Assembly (NCBI GenBank): GCA_947650365.1 | Contig: OX393550.1 | Location: 66,829,744 to 66,893,743, forward strand | Source of the DNA: Chamaelirium japonicum | Taxonomy: Eukaryota > Streptophyta > Magnoliopsida > Liliales > Melanthiaceae | Length of the DNA: 64,000 bases | Reading direction: 5' to 3' | Shown here: one piece after another, positions 1-10,124 of the stretch | How the letters are laid out: every line of letters begins with the position of its first letter | Position numbering within the stretch: position 1 is the first letter of the stretch | Program-made: the position numbers and the translations under genes | Notes under the pieces: generated by a model | What the model saw: only the letters and a program-made list of their open reading frames with translations | What the model was told of the DNA's origin: nothing | Databases searched by the model: none

Positions 1-520
1 TGTGAGCTCCTTCTTAATTGATGACCCATTAGAAGATTGGTTTCAAGAGGAGAAACAAACTGACCTCAAGCAAGAAGATGCTGAAATGATACTTGGTCGT
101 GAAGCAAATATTGAGGTTGAAGAGAATATCAACGACGACACTTCCCCTCCCCATGTCAAAGAACCGGTAGATCCACCATCTACCTTTAATAACAATGTTT
201 ATATACCATCCACATGGGATATGCCACGGGTTGGAGAACAGGACCTAGTCCCCGAGACTTTCTATATATGATTTCTCTCATTTCAATTTAAATGAACAAC
301 TAAACTTTAAAGCACCGCCGCCACCTTTATATAGATACGGTGGTGCTTGGGCTAGTGGATATGGTGGTACTTTTGCTGGTGGTGGAGCACGTGAAACTTC
401 ATATTGGTTTAGAGATGGTGGGACTAGTGGTGGAGCTGGATATGGTGGCGACAGTAGAAGAGGTGGTGGCAATAGTGCTGGAGATGGTGGTGAACGCACA
501 AGACATGCAATGTCATAACA
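1..520 (+). pseudogene. Probable transposase C-terminal remnant (hAT-like?)
   Basis: The window opens inside an open frame that ends at 271; it is acidic and contains DDPLEDW and a run of Glu and Asp. After the stop a second frame (about 310-520) encodes a Gly-rich tail with repeated GGAG and GGGN, ending HAMS. Acidic plus Gly-rich tails of this kind follow the dimerisation domain in many plant hAT-like transposase genes, but no diagnostic motif is visible here. The start lies upstream of the window. It could equally be the end of another host gene; I rate it as probably transposon-derived and no longer intact. Confidence 0.35.
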
Positions 521-1215
521 GCTGGTTTGGAGTTAATCCAACAGGATGGGATGTGGATCAATAAATTACTTTCAACTAGAAAAAAAAATAAAAAAAGTAT
601 TGTTATTCCTCAGTGTATTTTCTTTTAGATGTAGTCGTTTTTATTTATTTGTGATGAAATCTTCAATGAAGTTCTTTTTATTGATGTTCCGTAGTTTTAT
701 TTGTTTGGTTTGTCAATGATATAGTCATAATCATTTGATATATTATGATTATCTTTTTATATTGTTTTATATTTTTATTTAATTAATTTATTAAATAAAT
801 TTTTACATATTATTAAAAATTTAAGAACCGATATTTTGCCCATCGAAACGTCGTGACGATCCCGTTATGACGTCCATTAAACAACATAATAACATGAATA
901 AAAAAAATTTAATTTAATTTTATTAACTTTTAAAAATCTTTATACTGTCGTGACGTCGGTCATGATGGTCTAGTGATAACATGTTATGGACCAAAATAGG
1001 TCTAGAGATAATATGTTATGGACCGAAATAACATCATTTAAAACTTTACTTTATCATTGAGGAGTCTGCTGAAAGTTTTTTTTTTTTTTTTTTTACGATT
1101 ATGGGACTGACTGATTTGAGGAGGCTGCTGTGCATGCTCTCACTGCTCCCTATCAGAAAATTCTGCCTGCTCCCTGGCTGCAGTGCAGAGCTTTGGAATC
1201 CATCAGCTCAAGGCC
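521..1215. other. AT-rich intergenic stretch
   Basis: No gene is seen. The stretch is strongly AT-rich and has poly(A) and poly(T) tracts near 580 and 1077-1094. A short imperfect direct duplication sits at about 970-1030, two copies around the words ATGTTATGGACC, separated by roughly 38 bases. It probably holds the 3' end of the preceding element and the upstream region of the glycosyltransferase gene. Confidence 0.5.
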
Positions 1216-1221
1216 CCACAC

Positions 1222-1229
1222 CTATATAC
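1222..1229 (+). promoter_or_regulatory. Candidate TATA box of UGT gene 1
   Basis: The word CTATATAC lies 126 bases upstream of the chosen ATG at 1355. That places a transcription start near 1255 and leaves a 5' leader of about 100 bases, which is ordinary for a plant gene. The assignment rests on position and sequence only. Confidence 0.45.
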
Positions 1230-1354
1230 CCTACACCCAATGAATGGGTGCCACGTTCAATACAATAATAGAGGGCTACACGAGGGTGCAGACTTATAAG
1301 CCCAGCGGATCCAGCCAAACCCTCGAGAACACACGCACACACGGTGGGAGCGAG

Positions 1355-2887
1355 ATGGCTTCAACGACAGCGGCTAAGCCACACGCAGTGTGCGTCCCCT
1401 ATCCATCCCAAGGCCACATTACCCCGATGCTAAATGTGGCGAAGCTCCTCCACTCCCACGGCTTCCACATCACCTTCGTCAACACCGAGTTCAACCACAA
1501 CCGCCTCCTCAAGTCCGGAGGCCCCTCCGCCCTCGAGGCCCTCCACGACTTCGTGTTCGAGACCATCCCCGACGGCCTCCCCCCCTCCGACCACGGCGCC
1601 ACCCAGGACACCCACTCCCTCTGCCGCGCCGTCGCCACCAACCTCCTCGCTCCCTTCCGCCACCTACTCCAACGGCTCAACGGGCCCGCCTCCTCCTCCC
1701 CTCCTGCCACCTGCATCGTCGGCGACGGGGTCACGAGCTTCACCCTCGTCGCGGCCGAGGAGCTAGGCGTCCCCGTGGTCGTATTCTGGACCACGAGCGC
1801 CTGCGGTTTCATGGGCTACCTCTACTTCAAAGACCTCATCGATCGAGGCCTCGTGCCCCTCAAAGGCGAGCAAGCATTAACTAGCTTAGCTAGTCTCCTG
1901 CTCTCCTTCTCCTTCGCAACTAATTACCGTTGCTCTTGCACAGACGCGGCCGACCTTAGCAACGGATATCTGGACACCCCCGTCCACTCGGTTCTGGGGC
2001 TGAGGAACATGCGGATGAGGGACTTCCCGAGCTTCGTCCGGACGACGGACCCCGACGAGTTCATGCTCAACTTCATGTGCGGCGAGGCGCAGAGAGACCG
2101 CGGGGCGGCTGCGATCGTTCTGAACACCTTCGACGATCTGGAACGCCCCGTCCTCGACGCGATGCAGTCGATCCTCCCTCCCGTCTACACCATCGGCCCT
2201 CTTTCCTTACTCTACCGCCGCATGGCCGAGGGGCAGCTGACGTCCCTTGGCTCGAGCCTTTGGAAGGAGGAGACGAGCTGCTTGCGGTGGCTGGAAGGAA
2301 GGGAGCCACGGTCCGTGGTCTATGTCAATTTTGGGAGCATAACGGTGATGACAAGGGAGCAGCTGATGGAGTTCGCGTGGGGGCTGGCCAACAGCAGCCA
2401 CTACTTCCTATGGGTGACCAGGCCCGACCTTGTGATGGGCGATTCCGCAGCGCTCCCGCCGGAGTTCTTAACCGAGACGAAGGGGAGGGGGCTGCTGGCG
2501 AGGTGGTGCCCGCAGGAGGAGGTGCTGTCCCACCCGGCGGTCGGAGGGTTCTTGACGCACAACGGGTGGAACTCGACCATCGAGAGCATCACCGGCGGGG
2601 TGCCGATGATCTGCTGGCCCTTCTTTGCGGAGCAGCAGACCAACTGCCGGTACGCGTGCACCGAGTGGGGCATCGGGATGGAGATCGACGGTCGTGTGAG
2701 GAGGGAGGAGGTGGAGGGGCTGATCAGGGAGGTGATGGGCGGGCAGAAGGGGAAGGAGATGAGGAGGAGGGCGGGGGAGTGGAAGGAGGCTGCGGTTAGG
2801 GCAACGGAGCCGGGTGGGTCTTCTTTCCTAAATTTTGAGAGACTGGTGGAGGAGGTACTGTTGCGTTGCCCACAGAAGAGGGAATGA
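1355..2887 (+). CDS. UGT85A-type UDP-glycosyltransferase (gene 1)
   Basis: Family-1 glycosyltransferase that moves a sugar from a UDP-sugar to a small acceptor in the cytosol; UGT85 members act on cyanohydrins, terpenols and cytokinins, but the acceptor here is unknown. The ATG at 1355 is chosen because MASTTAAKPHAVCVPYPSQG matches the usual UGT85 N-terminus; the frame is open 37 codons further up without family similarity. Catalytic His is residue 21 (PSQGH) and the partner Asp is about residue 124 (IVGDG). The 44-residue PSPG sugar-donor box spans residues 358-401 of the spliced protein, from WCPQEE through HNGWNS to the final Gln. Exons are 1355-1865 and 1944-2887 (phase 1), giving 484 aa; without splicing the frame stays open and adds 26 aa. 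The gene is intact, about as long as family members, and is a tandem duplicate of the gene at 16329. Confidence 0.93.
   Translation: MASTTAAKPHAVCVPYPSQGHITPMLNVAKLLHSHGFHITFVNTEFNHNRLLKSGGPSALEALHDFVFETIPDGLPPSDHGATQDTHSLCRAVATNLLAPFRHLLQRLNGPASSSPPATCIVGDGVTSFTLVAAEELGVPVVVFWTTSACGFMGYLYFKDLIDRGLVPLKGEQALTSLASLLLSFSFATNYRCSCTDAADLSNGYLDTPVHSVLGLRNMRMRDFPSFVRTTDPDEFMLNFMCGEAQRDRGAAAIVLNTFDDLERPVLDAMQSILPPVYTIGPLSLLYRRMAEGQLTSLGSSLWKEETSCLRWLEGREPRSVVYVNFGSITVMTREQLMEFAWGLANSSHYFLWVTRPDLVMGDSAALPPEFLTETKGRGLLARWCPQEEVLSHPAVGGFLTHNGWNSTIESITGGVPMICWPFFAEQQTNCRYACTEWGIGMEIDGRVRREEVEGLIREVMGGQKGKEMRRRAGEWKEAAVRATEPGGSSFLNFERLVEEVLLRCPQKRE
1866..1943 (+). other. 78-bp GC-AG intron in UGT gene 1
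   Basis: Exon 1 ends CTCAAAG and is followed by GCGAGC instead of GT. The acceptor is TTGCACAG, preceded by a pyrimidine-rich run and a CTAAT branch-like word. Splicing here restores the family sequence PLKD-AADLSNGYL, exactly parallel to PLKD-MADLTNGYL of gene 2, whose donor is a normal GT at the same phase-1 site. The intron is 26 codons long with no in-frame stop, so retention would not break the protein. Donor positions other than +2 fit the U1 consensus well. Confidence 0.85.
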
Positions 2888-3589
2888 CCGTCAGATGCCC
2901 CCCCCCACCCCGGTTGATGGACTCCGTGGCTCGCACCCACGGGTGGCCCCCACGGACGACGATGTGTACTATCTGAGTATATTAAGACTTTTCAAGGGAT
3001 CTTCGGATACCTTTAGGATATTAGCCACTAAAGGTTTTATCGGTAAACTGGTAATTAATCCCTCACAAAACAAACCTCTAACCCACAGGCCAATAAAAAA
3101 TTATTGTTAACGCGAGATTTCTGACTTTTCAAAAATCCGAAAATATACACCTCTTCTCTTATCTCTCTCGGTCACAGCAACGGAGGTGACGGCCAGCGGT
3201 GGCGGAAACAGGTGCGAGCATCAGATGTGGCAATGGCGAATCATCAGCAGGTGCGACCTCAAGTTGCAGCTGGCGAGCAACGGAGACGAGAAGGAACGGG
3301 GGACGTAAAGGTTTGGTTAGGTGTAGGTTCCTAGGTGGCCTATAGATCTTGGGTTTAGGTTGGGTTAGGTTTAAGTTCGGTTCGATGGTAGCGAGCGGCT
3401 TCGATGGCGGCGAACAGTGGAGGCGAGAAATTCAGGCGGAAGGTTCGATCGGGTTCAAAGAAAGGGATGGTATTCAAAACAAAAATTTTAAATACTATGG
3501 AGGTATTTCGTCCACAAGACCACTCACCAACAACTCCACGTTTTTTTTTTTTTGGACAAAGAACTCCCTCAAGTTTTATGTTTACATAT
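2888..3589. other. 3' flank of UGT gene 1 and unclassified sequence
   Basis: A possible poly(A) signal AATAAA lies at 3092-3097, 205 bases after the stop. The segment around 3300-3400 (TAGATCTTGGGTTTAGG and neighbours) resembles, in reverse complement, the segment at 39600-39740, so both belong to one unclassified repeat. Short open frames here show no family features. Confidence 0.45.
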
Positions 3590-4285
3590 GGAAGCTCGGA
3601 ACAGATGGAAAGCTTGGAACAAAGCGGCTTTTGAATTGTCCAATCCGGCGGTTCAAGATACTTTTGAACAGTGCATGCAGTAGGCAGTTCATGCATACCC
3701 TTTGACACATATGGAAACTCGGAACAAAGCGACTTTTGAATTTTTGAATTTGGCGGTTCATGCTACTTTTGAACTTCTTTTTGATGATTTCAATTCCTTT
3801 TGTGTTGCTAACTCTGATCCCTAAAACTCTATGCTCTACCCCTAGCCAAAGCATGCTCGAGCCAATCCCTATCCGATGGATGCCTCGAAATGAATATGAA
3901 TATAAATTGATCACTTTGATGGTTCAGTGGATCACTCATTTTCAGTGGCTGGTGCGGCCTTTATTATCCGAGACCATTATGGATCAATCTTGTTAGCATG
4001 TGCAATTCATCTAATTACGAATTCTGTGCAGGTGACGGAATCTAGGGCCCTATGGGAAGGTCTTCGATTTAGTTGCAACGACTTTGTTATCGGGGCACGC
4101 TTTGTGGATAGAAGGAGATTCTCAATGTGTGATCTCACAATTGGCTTCACCCTCCACCATATCCCTTCTTCTTCAAGATTGCAAGCTTCTTAGTCAAAAG
4201 TTCGGGTGCGTCCGGACCTCACATATATACTGGGAAGGTAACTCTGTGGTGACTGGTTTGCTTGTTATGCTTGGACGATAGGACA
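3590..4285 (+). pseudogene. LINE 3' fragment with RNase H-like domain
   Basis: The 3590-3780 part repeats an IWKARNRW-like phrase twice, a pattern seen at the end of plant L1 reverse-transcriptase proteins. From about 3925 a frame encodes an RNase H-like domain: SVAGAAFIIRD, then ESRALWEGL. After a frameshift near 4085 the domain continues in the next frame with LWIEGDSQCVISQL and a closing HIYWEGNS. The 5' part of the element is absent. It is a dead fragment of a non-LTR retrotransposon. Confidence 0.7.
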
Positions 4286-5230
4286 GTCCAGGTACTGAAC
4301 ATGAAGCTTCCCTTCTGATGTCATGCGACGTGCACGTGATGATTCTCGTCCAATGAATGTCCAAACAATGATGTAATTATTACATTTTATTAGTGCAATA
4401 TTGGTATAAAAATAAAAAGTTTTATGTTTACATATCAGATCACTGAAATCTAGATTAGTCATGCATATCCGTTAGCATGATGATGTGCTCATGAAATGCT
4501 AGCTTACCTTTATCTCTTGCCAGACGTGGAAAAAAATTTCAGCACATCCTGCGTACTCTACTACCACGGGCCCACGACCATTCAAGAACATAGGGGTACG
4601 GCCCAGAACATTGAGGGTAGTGGCTCCCACCGTAGTGATATAGGTTATGGGGCAGTGGGACCCGCGGTTGTATGGTACCCAGGAAGTGCTGAAAGTGGCA
4701 TGCACAAAAAGGCCCAATCATACATGCATGGCCATAAGGGCTGGCGATCGAGAATATCGGAACTCGGTCCCCCCACGTGCTTATCACGTGATCGAGCAGT
4801 CATAGATTGTACTAACTGGAGTACGTGATATTATCTGGCGAGTGCTAACAAGTTGATAATTAGCACGATCACGGGCTTCTGTGCGTTCCTTGGCCCAACT
4901 CGGTTTGTCGTTGACTCGTTGGCCGGGTCGATCTCGTCTGGGACCCAGCTGTCCAAGGCCCTGAGCTCTTCCAAAGCTCCGTTGTCACCCCGTGCTCTCT
5001 CATTGGATGATGCTAGGGTTTTGACCTTTCCTTAGCAGGATCTTGAGGTTATGTTCTTGACCTTTCACTAACTATCTTATGGCTATGGCAAGTTGGTGAT
5101 GGAAATCATCAAACGATGCCATTTAAAGAAATAACATTATTTACAGCTAAGAAGAAGAATCTTTGGAAAGCTTTCTTTTTTTTTGGAGAGACATCATTAA
5201 GGTGGTCAAAGCATTCAAGTTACGGAGTAG
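4286..5230. other. Intergenic, nothing recognised
   Basis: Mixed-composition DNA with several short open frames on both strands, none showing family motifs. No tRNA-like, splice-bounded or terminal-repeat structure was found by eye. Confidence 0.4.
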
Positions 5231-5326
5231 GATCAGGTCAAGAAACGAGATGTTGTAGTTCGTATGTTCTAAGCGTGAATAGATCAGGAAACGAGATGTT
5301 GTAGTTCGTATGTTCTAAGCGTGAAT
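5231..5326 (+). repeat. Tandem duplication of about 46-50 bp
   Basis: The word GATCAGGAAACGAGATG followed by TTGTAGTTCGTATGTTC and AAGCGTGAAT occurs at 5231-5280 and again at 5282-5326. The first copy has a 4-base insertion (GGTCAAGAAACG). The second copy leads straight into the LTR-like sequence that follows, so the duplication sits on that element's 5' boundary. Confidence 0.8.
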
Positions 5327-6676
5327 TTTTTGTATTACGTATCATTAAAATAAAGATGACGTTGTTTATTGATTTAATTAGAATACTATTTTGGTATATG
5401 TTAATCCATATATAATAAGGACCCTAGGGAACACAGTAGGACGTCATTGAGGTGCATGGTGGATCCATGCTTAAGAGACCCATTGTACCAGTCCTGTGTA
5501 GACCTATACTGAGCTCACAGCTTTGGTGATGCTGGTCGTTTCACTTGGAATAAGTTGTTGGCAAATAGAGGTATGTGGCGAAGTCTTCACCATGGGGACA
5601 TTGGATCTCTATTCACCTAACGAAGTACAATGATCGTGTTGAACAGGAACCAAGACGGTGCGCAGACCAGTCTATAAAAGCCTGGTGCATAAATCGTCTT
5701 ACTACTATAAATAATCTGTCATCAACCATGAGGGACCATGCATACTGACCCAACCGGCTGTGTGGTGCTTTGATATGCCAACATGTACGAACCTTTCATA
5801 GTCCAATACCACGGTACATTGGGTTACCTAGCTGGCGCTGGAGTGGCATGCAACCCCTATAGGTTATCCGATATTCAGAATTGGATGAGTGCGTTTTGAT
5901 GAGTCAATCTATCCACATGATTAATCCAGGCTTGGTGGTTGTTAATATGACTGACGACGTTCCATATGCTAAACATAGTACCAAAAAATGTGTGGTGTTA
6001 TAGATGATAAGTCATTAAATTCTAGTCAGATAATCGATCGGGTCCTGACAGTGCTCCCTACCGCCCGAGTCGAATCATGGCACCAGTAACATGATATACT
6101 AAAGATTATCAGAGTATGATAGAGAACAGGGTTACGAGACAGTAACATAAGTTTAGGATCACTAGAGTTCAACTTGCGTCGCACTCTGAGTGACTACACG
6201 GGTTAATCGGATTAGGGTTGATTAGCGAAACTTTCAGTGTGTCACAAGAATAGTTAATCAGGGATCCGATTGGAGCTACAGATCCTAAACCCTTAAAGTT
6301 TCATCATGTCGTTGCATATAGGAATTGTTCCCTGACTCAATTGGATACGTTAGATGCGAAGTGGCGCGATGGAGCGCAAGCCCGAAGCTTAAGAACCTAA
6401 TTCACATAGTTAAGGAACCATAGGTGTATTTTGGTCAATACTAAAATATGGCTCAGAACATATTGAATATAGATTTAAAATAAACGAAATAATTCCAGGA
6501 GCTCATAGGCGCTGACGGAACTCGATTCCGAGTAGTGCACCTCACTCTATCTCTCTTACTGTGCTCTCCCTATTTGAGAGTGTTTTCATCCAAGGCATCA
6601 CGAAAGATAGGAGAAGCCTTAATCGACCTCCCCCTTATCCTTATCTCTAAGGGGGTCAGGCCTAGCTTGCGTATGC
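5297..6676 (+). mobile_element. Degenerate LTR copy (family of the 28534-30664 solo LTR)
   Basis: This stretch matches the solo LTR at 28534-30664 in inverted orientation. Clear anchors are the start (ATGTTCTAAGC, then AATAAAGAT), the CGGTACATTGGGTTACC segment near 5812 and the CACTCTGAGTGACTACACGG segment near 6185. The copy is diverged and has no coding sequence. Its right part is cut by the gag-only retrotransposon at 6677 and appears to resume at 14358 with GGCCGACCC-rich sequence. I cannot place its far end. Confidence 0.7.
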
Positions 6677-7290
6677 TGTGGGGGGAAATTTCCGAGCCGC
6701 CTTGATCGGGAACCCCACCCCACAGCCTTGATTGAATGTTGATGGTTTGTAGAGTTAGAGAATTGGGAGAGTAGATAAAGAGAGTATAGAGTGATGACAC
6801 AAGGATTGGTGACGGAGTTCAGTCATACGACCTATGTCTCCGGGCGAGAGGTGCCACCTGATCTTCACTATAATTTGAGTAAATGAGGGTTGAGCGTTCT
6901 CTCGACAGGCCGAGAGAAGCTTCTTGCAATGTGTTTGCACGGAGCAATTAGAAGAGTTCAAGAGGAAGAATGGAGGGCTCTGGCTCTGGATCTGGAATCC
7001 TTCTTCCTCTGATCGAATGACCAACCCACTCCCTGGATGCCTTGGGGGTCCTTTTATAGCGTAGGCATGTGCCCGATATGGCAGTGATGACGTGGCGCTG
7101 ATGATGTGGTACTGGTTCTGGGCCTCCTTGCTAGGCCCTTATTGGGCCGTTGTTCGGGCCCAATAAGGGGGAGGGCTTAATCTACGAGCCCCGTAGAGTG
7201 GGCCCATGAACCCGGGCGGGCTTACCCACTTGGGCCGTTGCGCGGGCCCATGCCGCTCTGATCCGGTCCGGTATAATTTTTGCATCCACA
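6677..7290 (-). repeat. 3' LTR of gag-only element 1
   Basis: 614 bp, plus-strand ends TGTGGGGGGAAATTTC and TTGCATCCACA. A TATAAAA box on the minus strand lies at 7052-7058. It differs from the other LTR only at scattered single bases, which suggests a fairly young insertion. Confidence 0.95.
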
Positions 7291-7308
7291 GTTACCCCCT
7301 CCCAGTCG
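7291..7308 (-). promoter_or_regulatory. Polypurine tract of gag-only element 1
   Basis: Read on the minus strand, CTGGGAGGGGGTAAC directly abuts the 3' LTR. This is the usual place and composition for the plus-strand primer of an LTR retrotransposon. Confidence 0.8.
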
Positions 7309-7399
7309 GGTCAGGACCCTCTGGGTCGGCTGGGATTCCAAGGTGCAAACGCCTCAGGATTCTAGCATGGTTGACAAGGGTCGTCGGTGTCGCGGTTCG

Positions 7400-8270
7400 T
7401 ATTAGTAGAGTCTCCTTCTGCCGATGCCGCGATCCTTTTGGCGCGAGCCAAAAAGTCTCGGTTTTGCAAGTGGGCGTATCAGAAGAAGCAGTGTGTTTTC
7501 CGACCGAGAGGATACCGAGAGGATACCGAGACCCTTTTGCCTTTTCCCGACCGAGAGGATGCCGAGACTCCTTTGCCTTCTGCCGATACCGAGACCCTTT
7601 TGGTGCGAGCCAAAAAGCCTCGGTTTTGCGATGAGGCGTTCTCGAAAAATTAGTGTATTTTTCGACCGAGAGTATACCGAGAGGGTACCGAGAGGATACC
7701 GAGAGGGTACCGAGACCCTTTTGCCTTTTTCCGACCGAGAGGATGCCGAGACTCCTTTGCCTTCTGCCGATGCCGAGACCCTTTTGGTGCGAGCCAAAAA
7801 GTCTCGATTTTGCGAGGAGGCGTTCTCGAAAAATTAGTGTATTTTCCGACCGAGAGTATACCGAGAGGATACCGAGAGGGTACCGAGACCCTTTTGCCTT
7901 TTCCTGACCGAGAGGATGCCGAGACTCCTTTGCCTTCTGCCGACGCCGAGACCCTTTTGGTGCGAGCCAAAAAGTCTCGGTTTTGAGAGGAGGCGTTCTC
8001 GAAAAATTAGTGTATTTTCCGACCGAGAGTATACCGAGAGGATACCGCGACCCTTTTGCCTTTTCCCGACCGAGAGGATGCCGAGACTCCTTTGCCTTCT
8101 GCCAACGCCGAGACCCTTTTGGTGCGAGCCAAAAAGTCTCGGTTTTGCGAGGAGGCGTTCTCGAAAAATTAGTATATTTTCCAACCGAGAGTATACCGAG
8201 AGGGTACCGAGACCCTTTTTCCTTTTCCCGACCGAGAGTATACCGAGAGGGTACCGAGACCCTTTTCTTG
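7400..8270. repeat. Tandem array A (about 160-186 bp units)
   Basis: The phrase GCGAGCCAAAAAG followed by TCTCGG recurs near 7442, 7602, 7788, 7960 and 8123. Between copies runs CGACCGAGAGTATACCGAG with an inner 11-bp microrepeat of the type GGGTACCGAGA. Unit length varies because the number of inner microrepeats varies. Overlapping open frames on both strands are by-products of the repetition. Confidence 0.9.
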
Positions 8271-8840
8271 CTGTCCTGGTTTTGCACAGGAGATCCACGG
8301 TGTTTTTATTGTTGCAAGAGATATAGAAATCCAAATGATATCAAACTAGATTCAAAAGTTGTGTATCGGAGTTCTTTATATACAGTCCAAATTTCAGCCC
8401 AATCGGAGTTCGTGACCAAAAGTTATGGCCGTTGTACCGAAGCCTCTCTGAGCAGATCCGCTGTCCAGATTTTGCACTGAAGATCAACGATGTTTCTATT
8501 GCTGCAGGAGCTATAGAAGTTCAAATGACCTCAAACTAGATACAAAAGTTGTGGCTTGTAGTTCGCTATTTACAGTCCAAATTTCAGCCCAATCGGAGTT
8601 CATGGCCAAAAGTTATGGCCGTTGTACCGAAGCGTCTCTGAGCAGATCCGCTGTCCAGATTTTGCACTGAAGATCAACAATGTTTTTATTGTTGCAAGAG
8701 CTATAGAAGTTCAAATGTCCTCAAACTAGATGCAAAAGTTGCGGCTCGTAGTTCTCTATTTACAGTCCAAATTTCAGCAGAATCGGAGTTTATGACCCAA
8801 AGTTATGGCCGTTGTACCGGAGCTTCTCCGAGCAGATCCG
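8271..8840. repeat. Tandem array B (three units of about 190 bp)
   Basis: Units begin at about 8271, 8461 and 8651 with CTGTCCAGATTTTGCACTG or a variant, and share CAAACTAGATTCAAAAGTTG, ATTTCAGCCCAATCGGAG and AAAGTTATGGCCGTTGTACC. No coding potential is apparent. Confidence 0.9.
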
Positions 8841-9640
8841 TGCTAGGCTGTTGTAGACACCGAGACCCCCTCCCCTCTCGGTTTTTGACGAAACCGAGGG
8901 GTGGGCTGTTGTTGATGCCGAACACCCACCCTCTCGGTTTTCTGACGAAACCGAGAGGTGGACTATTGTTGATGCCGAACACCCCGACCCTCTTGGTTTT
9001 TTTGATGAAACCGAGAGGTGGACTGTTGTTGGTGCCGACACCCCCTCCCCTCTCGGTTTTTTGCAAAACCGAGAAGTAGGCTGCTGATGGTGTGTCATCA
9101 CCCCCTCCCCACTCGATTTTTTATGCGAAACCGAGGGGGGGCTGCTCGTTGATGCCGACACACACCTCTTCTCAGTTTTCTGACGAAACCGAGGGGTGTG
9201 CTGCTGATGGTGTGTCGTCACCCCCTCCCCACTCAGTTTTTGTACGAAACCGAGGGGGGGCCGCTTGTTGATGCCAACACACACCCCCTCTCGGTTTTCT
9301 GACGAAACCGAGGGGTGTGCTGATGGTGTGCCGTCACCCCCTCCCCACTCGATTTTTGTACAAAACCGAGGGGGGGTTGCTTGTTGATGCCGACACACAC
9401 CCCCTCTCGGTTTTCTGACGAAACCGAGGGGTGTGCTGATGGTGTGCCGTCACCCCCTCCCCACTCGGTTTTTGTACGAAACCGAGGGGGGGTTGCTTGT
9501 TGATGCCGACACACATCCCCTCTCGGTTTTCTGACGAAACCGAGGGGTGTGCTGCTGATGGTGTGCCGTCTCCCCTTCCCCACTCAGTTTTTGTGCAAAA
9601 CCGAGAGGGGGCTGCTTGTTGATGCCGACACCCCATTATT
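8841..9640. repeat. Tandem array C (about 60-bp units in 120-bp pairs, hairpin-bearing)
   Basis: A roughly 60-bp unit carries CTCGGTTTTCTGACGAAACC followed by GAGGGG, so each copy contains the inverted repeat CTCGGTTT / AAACCGAG around a short loop. In the second half alternating unit types (GTTGATGCCGACACAC and GCTGATGGTGTGCCGTC) form a higher-order repeat of about 117-120 bp. Confidence 0.9.
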
Positions 9641-10124
9641 GGGGCTGCTAGAAGAGGCCAAAAAGTGTCGGTATTGAAAATAGTGTGTTTTTCGAATTTC
9701 AGCCCCATTTGAAACTGACACTTTTTCGATAAAACGCTGGTGCGCGGGGATGTCGGCGAGGGACAATGCTATATTCGAGGGGATTTCTTAGAGATAATCT
9801 AGGATGACGCCGAATGATGGCCAGCCGGTCTTCACCCAATGTATTACCGCACCTGATTACTGTATTCACCAGGTACTACGGTCACGTGAGGGTGTTGACT
9901 TGGCTAGGATCAAGGAAGCACCATTTTATCCCGTGTTACCCACCGTCGACTGCACCAGTATGGAGACACGCACTGATAGAGTCAGACCAACCACCCCCTG
10001 ACCGGTTTGGAACCGTTAGTCATCGAAAAAAGGTGATGGCTAGTGACAATCTGATGCTTGGACCTGAGTGACAAGACTAAGCTTGGACTTTTGATTGAAT
10101 ACCAATACGTCGACGACGACGTCT
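9641..10124. other. Non-repetitive spacer inside gag-only element 1
   Basis: No repeat or gene is seen. It contains a short quasi-palindrome around CCAAAAAGTGTCGG and CTGACACTTTTTCG. Confidence 0.5.

Noticed and set aside
1399-1812. Antisense frames over both UGT genes (also 16157-16780, 17170-17922)
   Set aside because: Shadows of GC-rich codon usage in the sense genes; translations have no domain.
7292-8334. 331- and 166-codon frames in array A
   Set aside because: Translations simply repeat a Ser/Arg-rich unit in every frame and strand; they are repeat artefacts.
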